A DNA stretch of 64,000 nt from Streptomyces sp. NL15-2K (GTDB lineage: Bacteria; Actinomycetota; Actinomycetes; Streptomycetales; Streptomycetaceae). A model generated the notes under the pieces. That model searched no databases. It was not told the origin of the DNA and saw only the letters and a program-made list of their open reading frames with translations. Location: NCBI RefSeq assembly GCF_030551255.1, contig NZ_CP130630.1, positions 10,973,001-11,037,000 on the forward strand, written 5' to 3'. This document shows positions 1 to 9,940 of this stretch, piece after piece (the stretch's first letter is position 1; every line of letters begins with the position of its first letter). The position numbers and the translations under genes are program-made.

Positions 1-257
1 CATGTCTCTGACCAGCGGCGATGCGGGACACGGAAGGTGCGCGGCAGACGTCGGCCCGGGCATGGTCCGGATCTTGATCGTCTCTTCGGCGCCCGCGTGA
101 TGGCGGCTGTCAACGAACCACGCGACGACGGCGAACGCACGGACACGCATGGGATCCCCCGCGGGTCGAAGGTGGGCCGCGTGGACGGTTGTCGTGGCCG
201 TGGGTCCCCCTCACCCTCGGCCCTGTCTGACAAGCGGACGGCAGGGGGCTGACGACA

Positions 258-275
258 CCTACCGATTCCAGGTCG
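258..275 (-). repeat. Inverted copy of the 19-base motif
   Basis: Read on the minus strand this is cgacctggaatcggtagg. It matches cgaacctgggatcggtagg at 401-419 and 6845-6863 with one base missing and one substitution. It lies 126 bases from the direct copy and in opposite orientation. Confidence 0.55.
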
Positions 276-400
276 GGAAGACGTGGGGGTTCGCGATTGA
301 TGCGCCGGTTCGCATGACCCGGGCCCACAGCGGTTCGGTGCTGTGATGAGCTGTTGCCTCGCGTCGGCCGGCCGGATCGAAAGAGATGGCCGGCCCGACC

Positions 401-419
401 CGAACCTGGGATCGGTAGG
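401..419 (+). promoter_or_regulatory. 19-base motif upstream of DUF3592 gene
   Basis: The sequence cgaacctgggatcggtagg ends 27 bases before the ATG at 447. An identical 19-mer lies at 6845-6863, upstream of the gene starting at 6925. Perfect identity between two otherwise unrelated upstream regions suggests a shared promoter element or regulator site. Which of these it is cannot be told from sequence alone. Confidence 0.5.
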
Positions 420-446
420 AGTCCCCGGCAGCGAGAGCCTCGCGGC

Positions 447-1322
447 ATGGACCTGCAGAAGATGCTCGGGCTGTGGTGGATGGTGCCCGCTGGGCTGGCG
501 TTGGTGGGTTATGCGTGTTCGCTGGCCGGGCTGACCCGGCCGCAGCGGGCGGTGTGGGTGACGGCTCGGGTCGTGGAGGTGGATCCGCCGGGACACGGTG
601 AGTCGGGGAAGCACGGGATACCGGTGACGATCGTGTACCAGGACCCCGGCACCGGGCGGGAGTTCAGGCTGCGGCACGAGAACAAGCGGGGCGACCGGGT
701 GCAAGTGGCCTGGGTGGGGCAGGAGTTCCCGGTCCGGTTTCCGCGGCGGCGGCCGGAGCGGTTCTACCTCATGCTGGACAGCGAGGGGCGGACCTCCGGG
801 GTCGGCGGGCCGAACTGCATGGTGATCCTGCTGGTGTTGGGACTGGTCGTCCAGTCGTTCTTCGCGTGGGGCTGGCAGTGGGGGCTGATCTGCGTCGGTG
901 GCCTGCTGCTCCTCGTCGTCGCGTTGAGCCGGGACGGCGAGTACGCACGCGCCCGCGCCGCTCAACTGGCCGAGGGCGTCACCGTCCAGGGTCGCGTGGT
1001 CGCCGTCACCAGGGATGTCTATTCCGACGGCGAAGGCAGCGAGAGCGTCAGCCACGCTTCCGTCGTCGCCTTCACCACCCACGAGGGCGTCGAGGTGACC
1101 GCGCTGTGCACACAGGGCATCCGGGACATCGCCAAGTCCCTCGGCCGTGACATCCCCCTCCGTTACGCGCCCGCCGACCCGTCCCTCCTCACCGCCGACC
1201 CCGACCACGAACGCCGTGAGCGCACGTGGAACATCAGGTTCGTCGCCACCCTGCTGGTCACCGGGATCGCCGCGATCGGGGTGGGCGGTTACTGCCTCCA
1301 CCACCCCTGGCCCTTCACCTGA
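447..1322 (+). CDS. DUF3592-like membrane protein with two beta-barrel domains
   Basis: The 291-residue product is a membrane protein of unknown role. From the N-terminus I see one hydrophobic helix (about 8-28), a soluble domain resembling DUF3592 (about 32-112), a pair of membrane helices (about 122-165), a second domain of the same type (about 170-260, with a GRVVAV strand and DPADPS-like turn) and a last helix. The frame stays open upstream to 354, but the Met at 447 directly precedes the first hydrophobic helix and has a GAGAG sequence about ten bases before it. The gene is tail-to-tail with the CHAT protease gene, overlapping it by 8 bases, and its upstream region carries the 19-base motif shared with the gene at 6925. 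DUF3592 has no assigned function; a role with the CHAT operon is inferred from position only. Confidence 0.75.
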   Translation: MDLQKMLGLWWMVPAGLALVGYACSLAGLTRPQRAVWVTARVVEVDPPGHGESGKHGIPVTIVYQDPGTGREFRLRHENKRGDRVQVAWVGQEFPVRFPRRRPERFYLMLDSEGRTSGVGGPNCMVILLVLGLVVQSFFAWGWQWGLICVGGLLLLVVALSRDGEYARARAAQLAEGVTVQGRVVAVTRDVYSDGEGSESVSHASVVAFTTHEGVEVTALCTQGIRDIAKSLGRDIPLRYAPADPSLLTADPDHERRERTWNIRFVATLLVTGIAAIGVGGYCLHHPWPFT

Positions 1323-2559
1323 CGATGCAGGTCAGGGCCGCCCAGAGGAGGGGTGAGTGCTCGATCCGGCCGTCGGCGCGCCACTGGTCGAGCTGCTGTC
1401 GCTGCCAGGCGCCGAGACGGCGGACCGGGTCGTGGTCCTCGTGGGCCGCGTCCACGGCGACCACGGCCTCAGTGAGCGGTCGTGCGGACTCCGGCAGACC
1501 GGCCAGGCGGTGGAAGGCGAAGCTGGTGGGGAGCACCCAGCGGGTGGCGGTGACCAGTTGGGCGCCGTTGTGGATCATCGCCGTCGCCAGGCCGAAGGAC
1601 TCGGCGAAGCGGAGATCGCCGCCGCTCTCGCAGGCGATCAGCGCGACGCGCGGCGGCGCGGGCCAGAGTCGAGCGCCCGGCACACCGTCCGCGCGCAGCG
1701 GGAGCGTGCCCAGGAGAAGATCCTTGGCGGACAACGGGCGGTGGGTGCGCACCGGTTCGGTCATCCCCGTGGTCTCCGGGCCGCAGCACAGGTGGAGGGT
1801 GACGTCCTCGCTCTGCCCGCCCTCGACGGGGGCGCCGCTGACGTGACCGACGTACATCAGTCGACGGGCACCCTTGCGCAGCGCCTCGCCCAGCCAGTCG
1901 CGGTCGAGGTCGGTGCGGCGGAAGGCCTCGGCGGGGGTGGCGACGGACGGTACGACGGTGCCCGCGTCGAGCCTCCGCCGTACGAGGGACAGCAGTGCCG
2001 GGTCCGAGCCGGGCTGCCCCAGGACCGAGCCGAGCGGGGAGTCGGCGCGGAAGCCGGGGACGCGGGGGTCCAGGACGAGAACCACGGCGTCCGAGTGCCG
2101 GTCCTGATCGGTAGGGGTGGTGCCTGCCCGTCGTAGCGATGCCGGTGCCGTGGTGGCGATGTCCACGAGGTCGATCAGCCGTACGTCGCTGTCGTCACCG
2201 TCCACGGCGAGCAGCTCCCAGGGAACCTGGGCGACCCGGGGCGACGGCTGGAGCCGCATCAGCGGACGGCCCAGGTGGGCGGATACCTGGCGGATCTGGT
2301 CGGTCAGGCCCGGCGGCCACAGCACTTCGGCCAGCAAGCGGGAGAGACGGCGCTCTTCCTCGTACGTGGCCAGCGCGCCGGATTCGAACGCGCGCCGCAT
2401 GCCTTCCGTGCCGCCGCCCGGCAGCGCGGCGGCCAGCGCGCGGATGGCCTCGTCCACGTCCGGCCCCGGGGTGTACCCGGTGCCGAAGCCCTGGGCCCCA
2501 CGGGCCCACGTCCAGGTCATGTGCAGGTCACCGGCGTCGGCGAGGCGGACCTGGACCAC
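1315..2559 (-). CDS. CHAT-domain caspase-like protease
   Basis: This 414-residue protein is a CHAT peptidase of the caspase/separase clan. The expected catalytic pair is present: His239 in YVGHVSG and Cys310 in ALIACESGG. The N-terminal 150 residues (LADAGDLHMTW, PSPRVAQVPWELL) form the region usually found just before CHAT in actinobacterial proteins, and no TPRs are present. Translation probably starts at GTG 2559, 17 bases after the stop of the TPR gene; an internal ATG at codon 14 is an alternative. It is the last gene of a four-gene operon (6811 to 1315). CHAT enzymes partnered with TPR proteins act as regulated proteases in Craspase and gasdermin loci. The substrate here is unknown. Only the last 8 bases overlap the convergent gene. 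Confidence 0.85.
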   Translation of the reverse strand: MVQVRLADAGDLHMTWTWARGAQGFGTGYTPGPDVDEAIRALAAALPGGGTEGMRRAFESGALATYEEERRLSRLLAEVLWPPGLTDQIRQVSAHLGRPLMRLQPSPRVAQVPWELLAVDGDDSDVRLIDLVDIATTAPASLRRAGTTPTDQDRHSDAVVLVLDPRVPGFRADSPLGSVLGQPGSDPALLSLVRRRLDAGTVVPSVATPAEAFRRTDLDRDWLGEALRKGARRLMYVGHVSGAPVEGGQSEDVTLHLCCGPETTGMTEPVRTHRPLSAKDLLLGTLPLRADGVPGARLWPAPPRVALIACESGGDLRFAESFGLATAMIHNGAQLVTATRWVLPTSFAFHRLAGLPESARPLTEAVVAVDAAHEDHDPVRRLGAWQRQQLDQWRADGRIEHSPLLWAALTCIVR

Positions 2560-2576
2560 CGGACGGTTCGGGTCGG

Positions 2577-4235
2577 TCAGATCGTCGGCGGACAGAACGG
2601 CACCTCTTCCTCGCTCACGATCCGCCGGTGATAGCGGAACTCGGCTGCCTGGACGTACTCCTGGAGCGCGGTACGGCCGCCCGCCTCCGCCGACATCACG
2701 ATCTTCGGTGGCGGTGCGACCCGCAGGCCGACGGAGGCGGCGGCCTCGGCCGCGATGCCGCCCAGCGTCGGGGGAGCGTCGTCATCGGGGGCGTACGTCT
2801 TCATGGCGGCGTCCGGGAAGACCGCCGCCTTGTCGGCGGTGGACGTACGGCTCAGCGCCAGGGAGGCGCCCGCGCACCGGTGTTCCACCAGCTCGAAGAT
2901 CAGCCCCTGGTCGTTGCTGCGGAGGGCCAGGCGGAAGACCAACTGCATGGCTTCGTCGGCCAGTTGGAGCCACTGGCTGCGGGCGTGGGCGGTGGCGAAG
3001 TCGTAGCGGGCCGCTTCCAGCGTCAGGGCGGCGGGCAGGGCGAGGGAGAGCGCGCCTGCGAGCGAGGTCCGTTCGTGGTCGCCGTGGTCGGTCCGGTTCA
3101 GGTTGTCCTCAAGGGTTCGCGCGAGCATCAGGTCCACCTGGGCGCACCGCTCGTACACCCCGCGCTCCTGGTACACGTCCCGCGCGCCCTGGGCGAGCCG
3201 CTTCATCTCGTCGATGTCGCCCCGCTCGTACGCGTGCCGGGCACCCATCAGCATGGTGTCGGCGGCGGCGATCGCGGCACCGACCTGCTGGAAGCGGGCC
3301 AGGCTGGACGCCGTCAGGGCGGCAGCACCGGCCGCGTCCCCGCGGTGTGCGGCGATGGCGGCACGGGCCTGTTCGCAGACCGCCAAGTCCTCGGCCTGGC
3401 CCTGCCGTTCGAAGATCTCGGCGACCTCCGCGTACAACTCCTCCGCGCGGTCGAGGTCGCCGGCCCGCAGCGCCGCGTACGCCCGGTGGGAGAGCACCTG
3501 CTGGCGCCCCGCGTGGTGGCCCAGCGTCAGACAGGCCTCCTCCGCGCGGGCGAAGTAGTCCTCCGCCTGCTCGAACCGCACGGTCGAGGCGCAGACGACC
3601 CCCAGACAGTCCAGCAGATACGGCTCGGTGAGCGGCGCGTCGGCGAGCAGCGCGGAGGCCAGTTCCTCGGCCGCGCCCCACGCGCTGCGGTCCATCAGCA
3701 GATGCACCCGGCTCAGGCCGATCTCGGCGGTGCGCAGCCCTTCGAGGTCGTCGAACTCCGACAACAGGGCCGTCGCCTCGTCCATCGCCTCCTGCGCCTC
3801 GTCGAACCGCCCGGTCCTGCGCAGCAGTTCGACCGTGGCCAGCAGTGTCTTCAGCAGGACCTCCTGCCACAGTCGGCGGCCGTTCGGTCCCATCGGCACG
3901 GACGCGATGCCCCGCACCAGATCGAGGGACCGCCCGATGGACAGTGCTGCCCCGGGCAGATCGGTGGCCGCGAGCTGAACCGTCCCGATGTCGGACAACA
4001 GGTGCCCGCGCAGAAGTCGTACGTCGGGAGAGTCCTCGAACGACTCGGCCACGGCCAGGAGTTCGCCGTAGACGGCCAGCGCTGCCGGGAGATCCGGGGT
4101 GAGTTGATGGCGTTCGGCGAGCGCGAAGCCGCTGTCGAAGGGCTCGCCGTAGCTGAGCCCCGCCGCCTGCTCTTCCCGTTCCGCTGCGTCTTCCGGGTCT
4201 TCCAGGTCTTTCGGGTCTTTCGGGTCTTCCGGCAT
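2577..4235 (-). CDS. TPR-repeat protein, probable partner of CHAT protease
   Basis: The 552-residue product is a helical repeat protein with at least eight TPR-like pairs between about residues 40 and 410 (runs such as ALAVYGELL, ARADYFARAEEA-type helices, DLDRAEELYAEVAE). The C-terminal 120 residues (ELVEHRCAGASLALSR onward) resemble the linker that joins TPRs to CHAT in fused proteins, so this gene and the next look like a split TPR-CHAT protein. The N-terminus is acidic and repetitive (DPKDPKD, DLEDPED). The ATG at 4235 lies 3 bases after the stop of the upstream gene, implying coupled translation. By analogy with Craspase, the TPR part would sense a trigger or hold the substrate; that is inference. 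Confidence 0.8.
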   Translation of the reverse strand: MPEDPKDPKDLEDPEDAAEREEQAAGLSYGEPFDSGFALAERHQLTPDLPAALAVYGELLAVAESFEDSPDVRLLRGHLLSDIGTVQLAATDLPGAALSIGRSLDLVRGIASVPMGPNGRRLWQEVLLKTLLATVELLRRTGRFDEAQEAMDEATALLSEFDDLEGLRTAEIGLSRVHLLMDRSAWGAAEELASALLADAPLTEPYLLDCLGVVCASTVRFEQAEDYFARAEEACLTLGHHAGRQQVLSHRAYAALRAGDLDRAEELYAEVAEIFERQGQAEDLAVCEQARAAIAAHRGDAAGAAALTASSLARFQQVGAAIAAADTMLMGARHAYERGDIDEMKRLAQGARDVYQERGVYERCAQVDLMLARTLEDNLNRTDHGDHERTSLAGALSLALPAALTLEAARYDFATAHARSQWLQLADEAMQLVFRLALRSNDQGLIFELVEHRCAGASLALSRTSTADKAAVFPDAAMKTYAPDDDAPPTLGGIAAEAAASVGLRVAPPPKIVMSAEAGGRTALQEYVQAAEFRYHRRIVSEEEVPFCPPTI

Positions 4236-4238
4236 GGG

Positions 4239-5450
4239 CTAGAAGTCCTCCTCCACGGCAGCGGTAGCCGCGATCTCGGCGAGGAACGGGTCCGGGTGTG
4301 CGGCCTCGCTGTCGTGCGGTGCCGCCGCGACGCCGAGCCGGTGCCGGGCCAGGGCTCGTACCGCCTCACGTGCCGCACGGTCATCGGCACCCGGTCCCGG
4401 GTCGAACCCCGGCAGCAGGATGCCGACTTCGATGCTCGGTGTCGTCGAGGCCGGGATGTCCAGGTCCGCCCGGCCGGTCCACACGTCGTCCCGCCTGGCC
4501 AGCGGAACGCGGTTCGGCGGGCTGCCGTCCACGTGGACCTCCGCCGCGAGGTGCACCCCGCCCACGGGGGCCGCGATGTCGGCGACGACCTCGACCTCGA
4601 TCCGCCGCCCGGCGCCGACCGCGTACACGGTCCAGGAGACGGCGTCCTCGGCCGCGTCGACGAAGCCGGGAGGATAGCGGCACCAGTCGTTGGTCCCCGA
4701 ACCCCGGGCGATCACGCGGCGGTCAGTCGCGGTGCCGAGACTACCTGCCGCAAGGGCGAACTCCTGCTGCCGTGCGAAGAGTTCGGTGAGGTCGAGCGGC
4801 GTGGCGGTCGGCCTGTGGTCCTGTTCCAGGGCCGATCCGAGGCGCCGTAGTGCCTCCCCGTCCAGCCCGACGTTGTCGGCCGCGTCGTCGATCAGCCGTA
4901 GGACACGGTCCAGTTGGCGAGGCGGGGCCGCCGACTGAAGCCAACGGATCAGCGGGTCGAGCGCGGCCAGGTGCTCCTCCAGCAGTTCGGCACCCTCCAC
5001 CTCACCTGACTCGTCGAGGAGCTGCTGGCACTCGTGGGTCAGTGCGGCCAACTCCAGCCCCAGCACGTTCGGTTCGAGCGCGGGAATCCCGTCCAGGTAC
5101 GACGTCGGCCACCAGCGGGACGCCCAGTGCCCGAGGGCGAGGCGGGCGGCAGCCTCGGCGAGTGCGGTCGGCTGCTCGGGCAGCGTCAGTTCGGCGGCTG
5201 GCGTTCCCGACGCGACGGCGTCGACAGCGGCGGCCGTGCGCTCGCCGTAGACCGCCCACAGCCACTGCTGGGCCTGCCCCACGTCGTGGATCTCCGCAGC
5301 CGGGGGACCTGTCGGGCCGAGGACGGGCCAGGTCAGGACGGCGCCCGCGACTTCGAGAACGGCCCGGGTGAACGTGGGACCGGCGGAGGGTCCCGCGATG
5401 CGTACGGTGCCGTCCTCGGCTCGCGTGATGTCACAGCGCCGTTCAGGCAT
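4239..5450 (-). CDS. Unrecognised protein of the CHAT/TPR operon (403 aa)
   Basis: I do not recognise this 403-residue protein. It has no membrane segment or signal peptide. The first half is helical and Ala/Leu-rich with Trp pairs (HWASRWWPTSYLDG); the second half (about 230-350) looks beta-rich (IEVEVVADIAAPVGGVHLAAEV), suggesting two domains. The start ATG at 5450 overlaps the upstream stop in a TGATG junction, and the TPR gene begins 3 bases after its own stop, so it is firmly part of the operon. Strict coupling suggests it forms a complex with the TPR and CHAT proteins, or supplies a sensor module. Confidence 0.65.
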   Translation of the reverse strand: MPERRCDITRAEDGTVRIAGPSAGPTFTRAVLEVAGAVLTWPVLGPTGPPAAEIHDVGQAQQWLWAVYGERTAAAVDAVASGTPAAELTLPEQPTALAEAAARLALGHWASRWWPTSYLDGIPALEPNVLGLELAALTHECQQLLDESGEVEGAELLEEHLAALDPLIRWLQSAAPPRQLDRVLRLIDDAADNVGLDGEALRRLGSALEQDHRPTATPLDLTELFARQQEFALAAGSLGTATDRRVIARGSGTNDWCRYPPGFVDAAEDAVSWTVYAVGAGRRIEVEVVADIAAPVGGVHLAAEVHVDGSPPNRVPLARRDDVWTGRADLDIPASTTPSIEVGILLPGFDPGPGADDRAAREAVRALARHRLGVAAAPHDSEAAHPDPFLAEIAATAAVEEDF

Positions 5451-6811
5451 CACGCGCTCCTCGGCTCGGCGGCGGGCTCGGCGGCCGCCGACAGGGTGCG
5501 CAGTGCCGTACGGACTCGTGCGCGGTGGTCCATCATCACCGAGCGGGCGACCCCGTCGAGCACGCCCCAGGCCGATGCCGCGTCGGGCAGTGCCGCGTCG
5601 CGGACGTCGCGCCCGTGCAGCCGTACCCAAAGGCGCCGCATGTACGCGGCCCATGGGGTGCGCAGGTCCTGGGCGAGGGCGTTCAGCACACCGCCGTCCG
5701 GGTCGGGGCGGGGGGAGACGGTCATCCTGCGGGCTCGGAGGACCGAAGCCTCCCGCCGCCAGCGGCTGTTGACGATGCGGTGTGCCGCCGTCGACCCCGC
5801 CACGGAGGTCCCGGCGCCCAGCGGATCGAGGCCCACCGCGAGTCGGCCGCCGAGCACGACAGTGACGCGCAGGCTCTCGTCGTACAGGCCCAGCGGGGCG
5901 CAGCTGCGGTCGACCTCCCGCCAGACGAGCTCCGGCACGGTCGGCAGCTGCTCGCGGTGGGTCGACGCCTGGAGCACGGTGAAGAGCCGTTCGAAGAGCG
6001 TGCGGTCGAACGGCGCGGGGAGGGTGGCGGTCGAGGCACTCCGGCCGACCTCGGGGCGCGGGGGCACGCGGTGCGCGGTCAGTCCGAGGTGCGGGGGTAC
6101 GTCGACGCGGTCCCAGACGTCGGCCGGGTGCGCCGCCCACAGGGCTCGCCCGAGCAGGCTGCCGTGCCCGGCCCGGACCATGGCGTCGAAGGCCGGCGCA
6201 ACAGCCCCCGCCGCACCGCAGGCCTCGAGAACCTCGGCCGCCAGGCCCGTATCGGCGGCGCCTGGTACCGCCTCGCGTCCGTCCCACGCCGTTGCCAACT
6301 CGGCGTCGAGCCGGGCGCGTCGGGCGGCGTCCGCCAGATGCTCCTTCAGCGCCTCCACCGTCCGTCCGCCGGAAGCGTCCACGACGTCTTCGAGGACCGC
6401 CCTCGCCACCGCGTCCGCGCCGGGCCCCGGCGCCCCGTGCTCGGTCGCCAGCTCGAAGCACCGCTGGAAGTACAGGTCCTGGGGGTTGCCCGCCACGATT
6501 CCCAGTGCCCGGCGGGTCTTCTTCAGCAGCGTGAACCACCGTGCCGTCGCTTCCAGAACCGCACCGGACTCCCGTATCAGCGCGTCGAGTTGCTCCGCCT
6601 CCCGCGCGTCGAGGAAGTCGGTGGCGAGCTCCGGACGCAGCGCGGGCCGGACGATCAGCGGCAGCACGATCAGCTTGACCGTCCGGGTCAGCGGCGCGCC
6701 ACCGGGCCCGCTCAGCGCCCGGGGACCCGGCCCGAGGCCGCGCCAAGCCGTGTCGATGACCATGGCGCGCGGACGGCGCTCGCCGGTCGACGGCTGGCTC
6801 GGGGACGGCAT
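5450..6811 (-). CDS. Unrecognised first protein of the CHAT/TPR operon (453 aa)
   Basis: A 453-residue soluble protein opens the operon. I see no known motif. It has a helical, Ala/Arg-rich middle (VARAVLEDVVDAS, VEALKEHLADAARRARLDAELATAW), a central Pro-rich linker (HRVPPRPEVG), and a more conserved-looking segment with LVWREVDRSCAPLGLYDESLRVTV, which may be a separate domain. I chose ATG 6811 because it starts just after the divergent intergenic region; ATG 6763 (MVIDTAW) is an alternative. It faces the gene at 6925 across 113 bases that contain the 19-base motif. Its end overlaps the next start (TGATG). Confidence 0.65.
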   Translation of the reverse strand: MPSPSQPSTGERRPRAMVIDTAWRGLGPGPRALSGPGGAPLTRTVKLIVLPLIVRPALRPELATDFLDAREAEQLDALIRESGAVLEATARWFTLLKKTRRALGIVAGNPQDLYFQRCFELATEHGAPGPGADAVARAVLEDVVDASGGRTVEALKEHLADAARRARLDAELATAWDGREAVPGAADTGLAAEVLEACGAAGAVAPAFDAMVRAGHGSLLGRALWAAHPADVWDRVDVPPHLGLTAHRVPPRPEVGRSASTATLPAPFDRTLFERLFTVLQASTHREQLPTVPELVWREVDRSCAPLGLYDESLRVTVVLGGRLAVGLDPLGAGTSVAGSTAAHRIVNSRWRREASVLRARRMTVSPRPDPDGGVLNALAQDLRTPWAAYMRRLWVRLHGRDVRDAALPDAASAWGVLDGVARSVMMDHRARVRTALRTLSAAAEPAAEPRSA

Positions 6812-6844
6812 GGGCAGAGCGTACGTCCTGGGGGAACTGGCGGT

Positions 6845-6863
6845 CGAACCTGGGATCGGTAGG
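6845..6863 (+). promoter_or_regulatory. Second exact copy of the 19-base motif
   Basis: The sequence cgaacctgggatcggtagg is identical to 401-419. It sits between the divergent starts at 6811 (CHAT/TPR operon) and 6925 (small beta-barrel gene), 61 bases before the latter ATG. It could therefore control one or both directions. The position relative to the start codon differs from the first copy (27 bases), which fits a protein binding site better than a ribosome-binding or leader element. Confidence 0.5.
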
Positions 6864-6924
6864 CGCTGCCCGCCTCCTAACGTCCACACCACCAGGCAGA
6901 ACGGACCGGAAGGGCAGGCACAGC

Positions 6925-7356
6925 ATGGGAATCTTCGGCAAGGGCAAGAGCCGCGAGGAGAAGGCCGCGAAGATCGCGGAGCAGGTGGCCGGCGGCAAGG
7001 GTTTCTACGGCCGTATGACACGCGCGACGCTCGGCCGCGAGGACTACGCCAAGCTCCAGCAGTCGATCGGCGCGTACAACTCCGGTGCCACTGTGCAGCA
7101 GTTGCTCGCCATGGGCGTACCGACGATCACCGCCGTCGTCGTGGCGATCAGCGACACCGGCAGGCTGGTCAACTTCGACCCGGTCGTCGACCTGGTCCTC
7201 CAGCTGACCGGGGCCGGGGCCACCGCCGACCCGATCACGCTCCAGACCATCGTTTCGAAACTGCGCATCCCCCGCGTCGGTGATCAGGTACTCCTGATCG
7301 CGGACCCCGCCAACCCCGGTGGCTACCTCTACGCGGGAGACGGAGCGACGTCGTGA
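6925..7356 (+). CDS. Small soluble protein with DUF3592-like beta-barrel
   Basis: The 143-residue protein starts with a basic helical stretch (MGIFGKGKSREEKAAK), followed by a short helical linker and, from about residue 60, a beta-rich domain. Its order of motifs (ISDTGRLVNFDPVVDLVL, RIPRVGDQV, ADPANPG) resembles the small barrel in DUF3592-like Streptomyces proteins. No clear membrane helix is present. It is divergent from the CHAT operon, and the next gene starts inside its stop codon (GTGA overlap). As a small protein facing a CHAT protease it could be a substrate or a regulator, but nothing in the sequence proves it. Confidence 0.65.
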   Translation: MGIFGKGKSREEKAAKIAEQVAGGKGFYGRMTRATLGREDYAKLQQSIGAYNSGATVQQLLAMGVPTITAVVVAISDTGRLVNFDPVVDLVLQLTGAGATADPITLQTIVSKLRIPRVGDQVLLIADPANPGGYLYAGDGATS

Positions 7357-7553
7357 CGACACCGCCGTACGAGGTGGTGGCGAACGACACCGCCCTGCTC
7401 ACCTTCGACGGTCGGGTGCTGGATATGGAGACCGTCATCGGGCAGCCGGGAGTGCCCCGCCACTCCTTGCCCTACGACCCGGAGCGCCTCGACGCCCTGC
7501 GCGCCTTCGCGGCGCAGCCGGCGCGGGGCGTGGCCGAGAGACCGCGACTGTGA
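7353..7553 (+). CDS. Small conserved-looking protein (66 aa)
   Basis: A 66-residue protein starts at GTG 7353, overlapping the preceding stop by four bases (GTGA), which supports real coupled translation. It begins TTPPYEVVANDTALLTFDGRV and has no membrane segment. The function is unknown. Its position between two DUF3592-like genes suggests it belongs to the same unit. Confidence 0.5.
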   Translation: MTTPPYEVVANDTALLTFDGRVLDMETVIGQPGVPRHSLPYDPERLDALRAFAAQPARGVAERPRL

Positions 7554-7554
7554 T

Positions 7555-8016
7555 GTGACCGACGGGGAGAACGGCCCCACGCCGACACAGGTGTCGAAGG
7601 TCGGTCCCTGGGCGGCCGCCTGGATACACCTTTTTCTCGCGGCACTTGGACTGTTGGGACCGTTCCTGATGGTCCTCGGCGTCTTCGCCGGTCAGGGCCT
7701 GGTGATCACCGGCATGGTATGCACGGTGGTCCTCGTTCCCCTGGGCTTCGTGGTGGGGCTCACCGTCGCCGCCGAACGGAGACACAACCGGCGGCTCGAC
7801 GCCTTCGGGGTTCCGGCGACCGCGGAGATCATCGAGCTGACCGAATGGGACACCGGGGACGACGGCGGTGCCGTGGTCGTCCTGCGGGTCAGCGGGCTGG
7901 GCTTCCGGACGTTCGAGGCCACCTGGAAGCGCTCAGAGCATCCCGCCCTGTGTGTGGGGCTCCGCCTCGACGCCGTGGTCGACCCGTCCGGGAACCTGTT
8001 CCGTGTCGTGCTGTGA
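7555..8016 (+). CDS. Two-helix membrane protein with DUF3592-like domain
   Basis: The 153-residue product has two adjacent membrane helices (about 18-42 and 44-66, with WAAAWIHLFLAALGLLGPFL at the first) and a C-terminal cytoplasmic-type domain (about 80-150). That domain has the pattern of the DUF3592-like barrel: PATAEIIELTEWD, then LRVSGLGFRTFEATW, then VDPSGNLFRVVL. The GTG start at 7555 overlaps the end of the previous gene's region (TGATGTG), so the three plus-strand genes form one transcription unit. Function unknown; similarity to the protein encoded at 447-1322 is by domain layout. Confidence 0.65.
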   Translation: MTDGENGPTPTQVSKVGPWAAAWIHLFLAALGLLGPFLMVLGVFAGQGLVITGMVCTVVLVPLGFVVGLTVAAERRHNRRLDAFGVPATAEIIELTEWDTGDDGGAVVVLRVSGLGFRTFEATWKRSEHPALCVGLRLDAVVDPSGNLFRVVL

Positions 8017-8348
8017 CCAAGCCGACGGAGACCACAAGGTGTCCCAACTCCTGCGGGAGGCCTACCGGATGGCCGATCTCCTCCAAGCCCCGTCACGGCT
8101 GGGGCGCTGTGTGGGACGTGGCCCAGTGGCCTGCGCCAGGTGTCACGCATGCCTTGCGCGTCAACGCCACCGCCTCCTCTGGAGGAATCGGCGCCGTGCC
8201 TGAGCAGTAGCGGCAGCCGCCCTGCCTGCCCGCAGCAATGGCCCAGCCGCGGTGTCATCCCGGACCGTCGCCACCCTCTTCTGTCGGTGGTTCGTACGCT
8301 GCCTACGGGTATTGCGCAACGATGACTCCAGGCAACCGACTCCAGGTT
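8017..8348. other. Convergent intergenic region, no gene seen
   Basis: This 332-base stretch separates the ends of two convergent units. It has short open frames without recognisable products. The 9-mer gactccagg occurs twice near 8324-8347. A short hairpin with 6-bp arms (ggttct / agaacc, 8345-8359) spans the stop codon of the aldehyde dehydrogenase gene. I see no convincing terminator for the plus-strand genes. Confidence 0.5.
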
Positions 8349-9872
<1,524 letters not shown>

Positions 9873-9940
9873 GCTGCTGCCTCCTTCAGAAGCGCTGCCC
9901 GCCGTTGGGCAGCTCTCGGCGCGAGGCTAGGCGGCGGCAG

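Larger units (their letters stand above)
1..446. other. Leading region without a supportable gene
   Basis: Short open frames exist on both strands but none has a recognisable product, a good ribosome binding site and convincing protein composition together. The region holds an inverted copy (258-275) and a direct copy (401-419) of a motif that recurs at 6845-6863. The inverted copy points leftward, out of the window, so it may belong to a gene that starts beyond the left edge. Confidence 0.5.

Noticed and set aside
2139..4850. Long plus-strand open frame of about 900 codons
   Set aside because: It is a shadow of the CHAT, TPR and upstream genes on the minus strand, with no recognisable domains.
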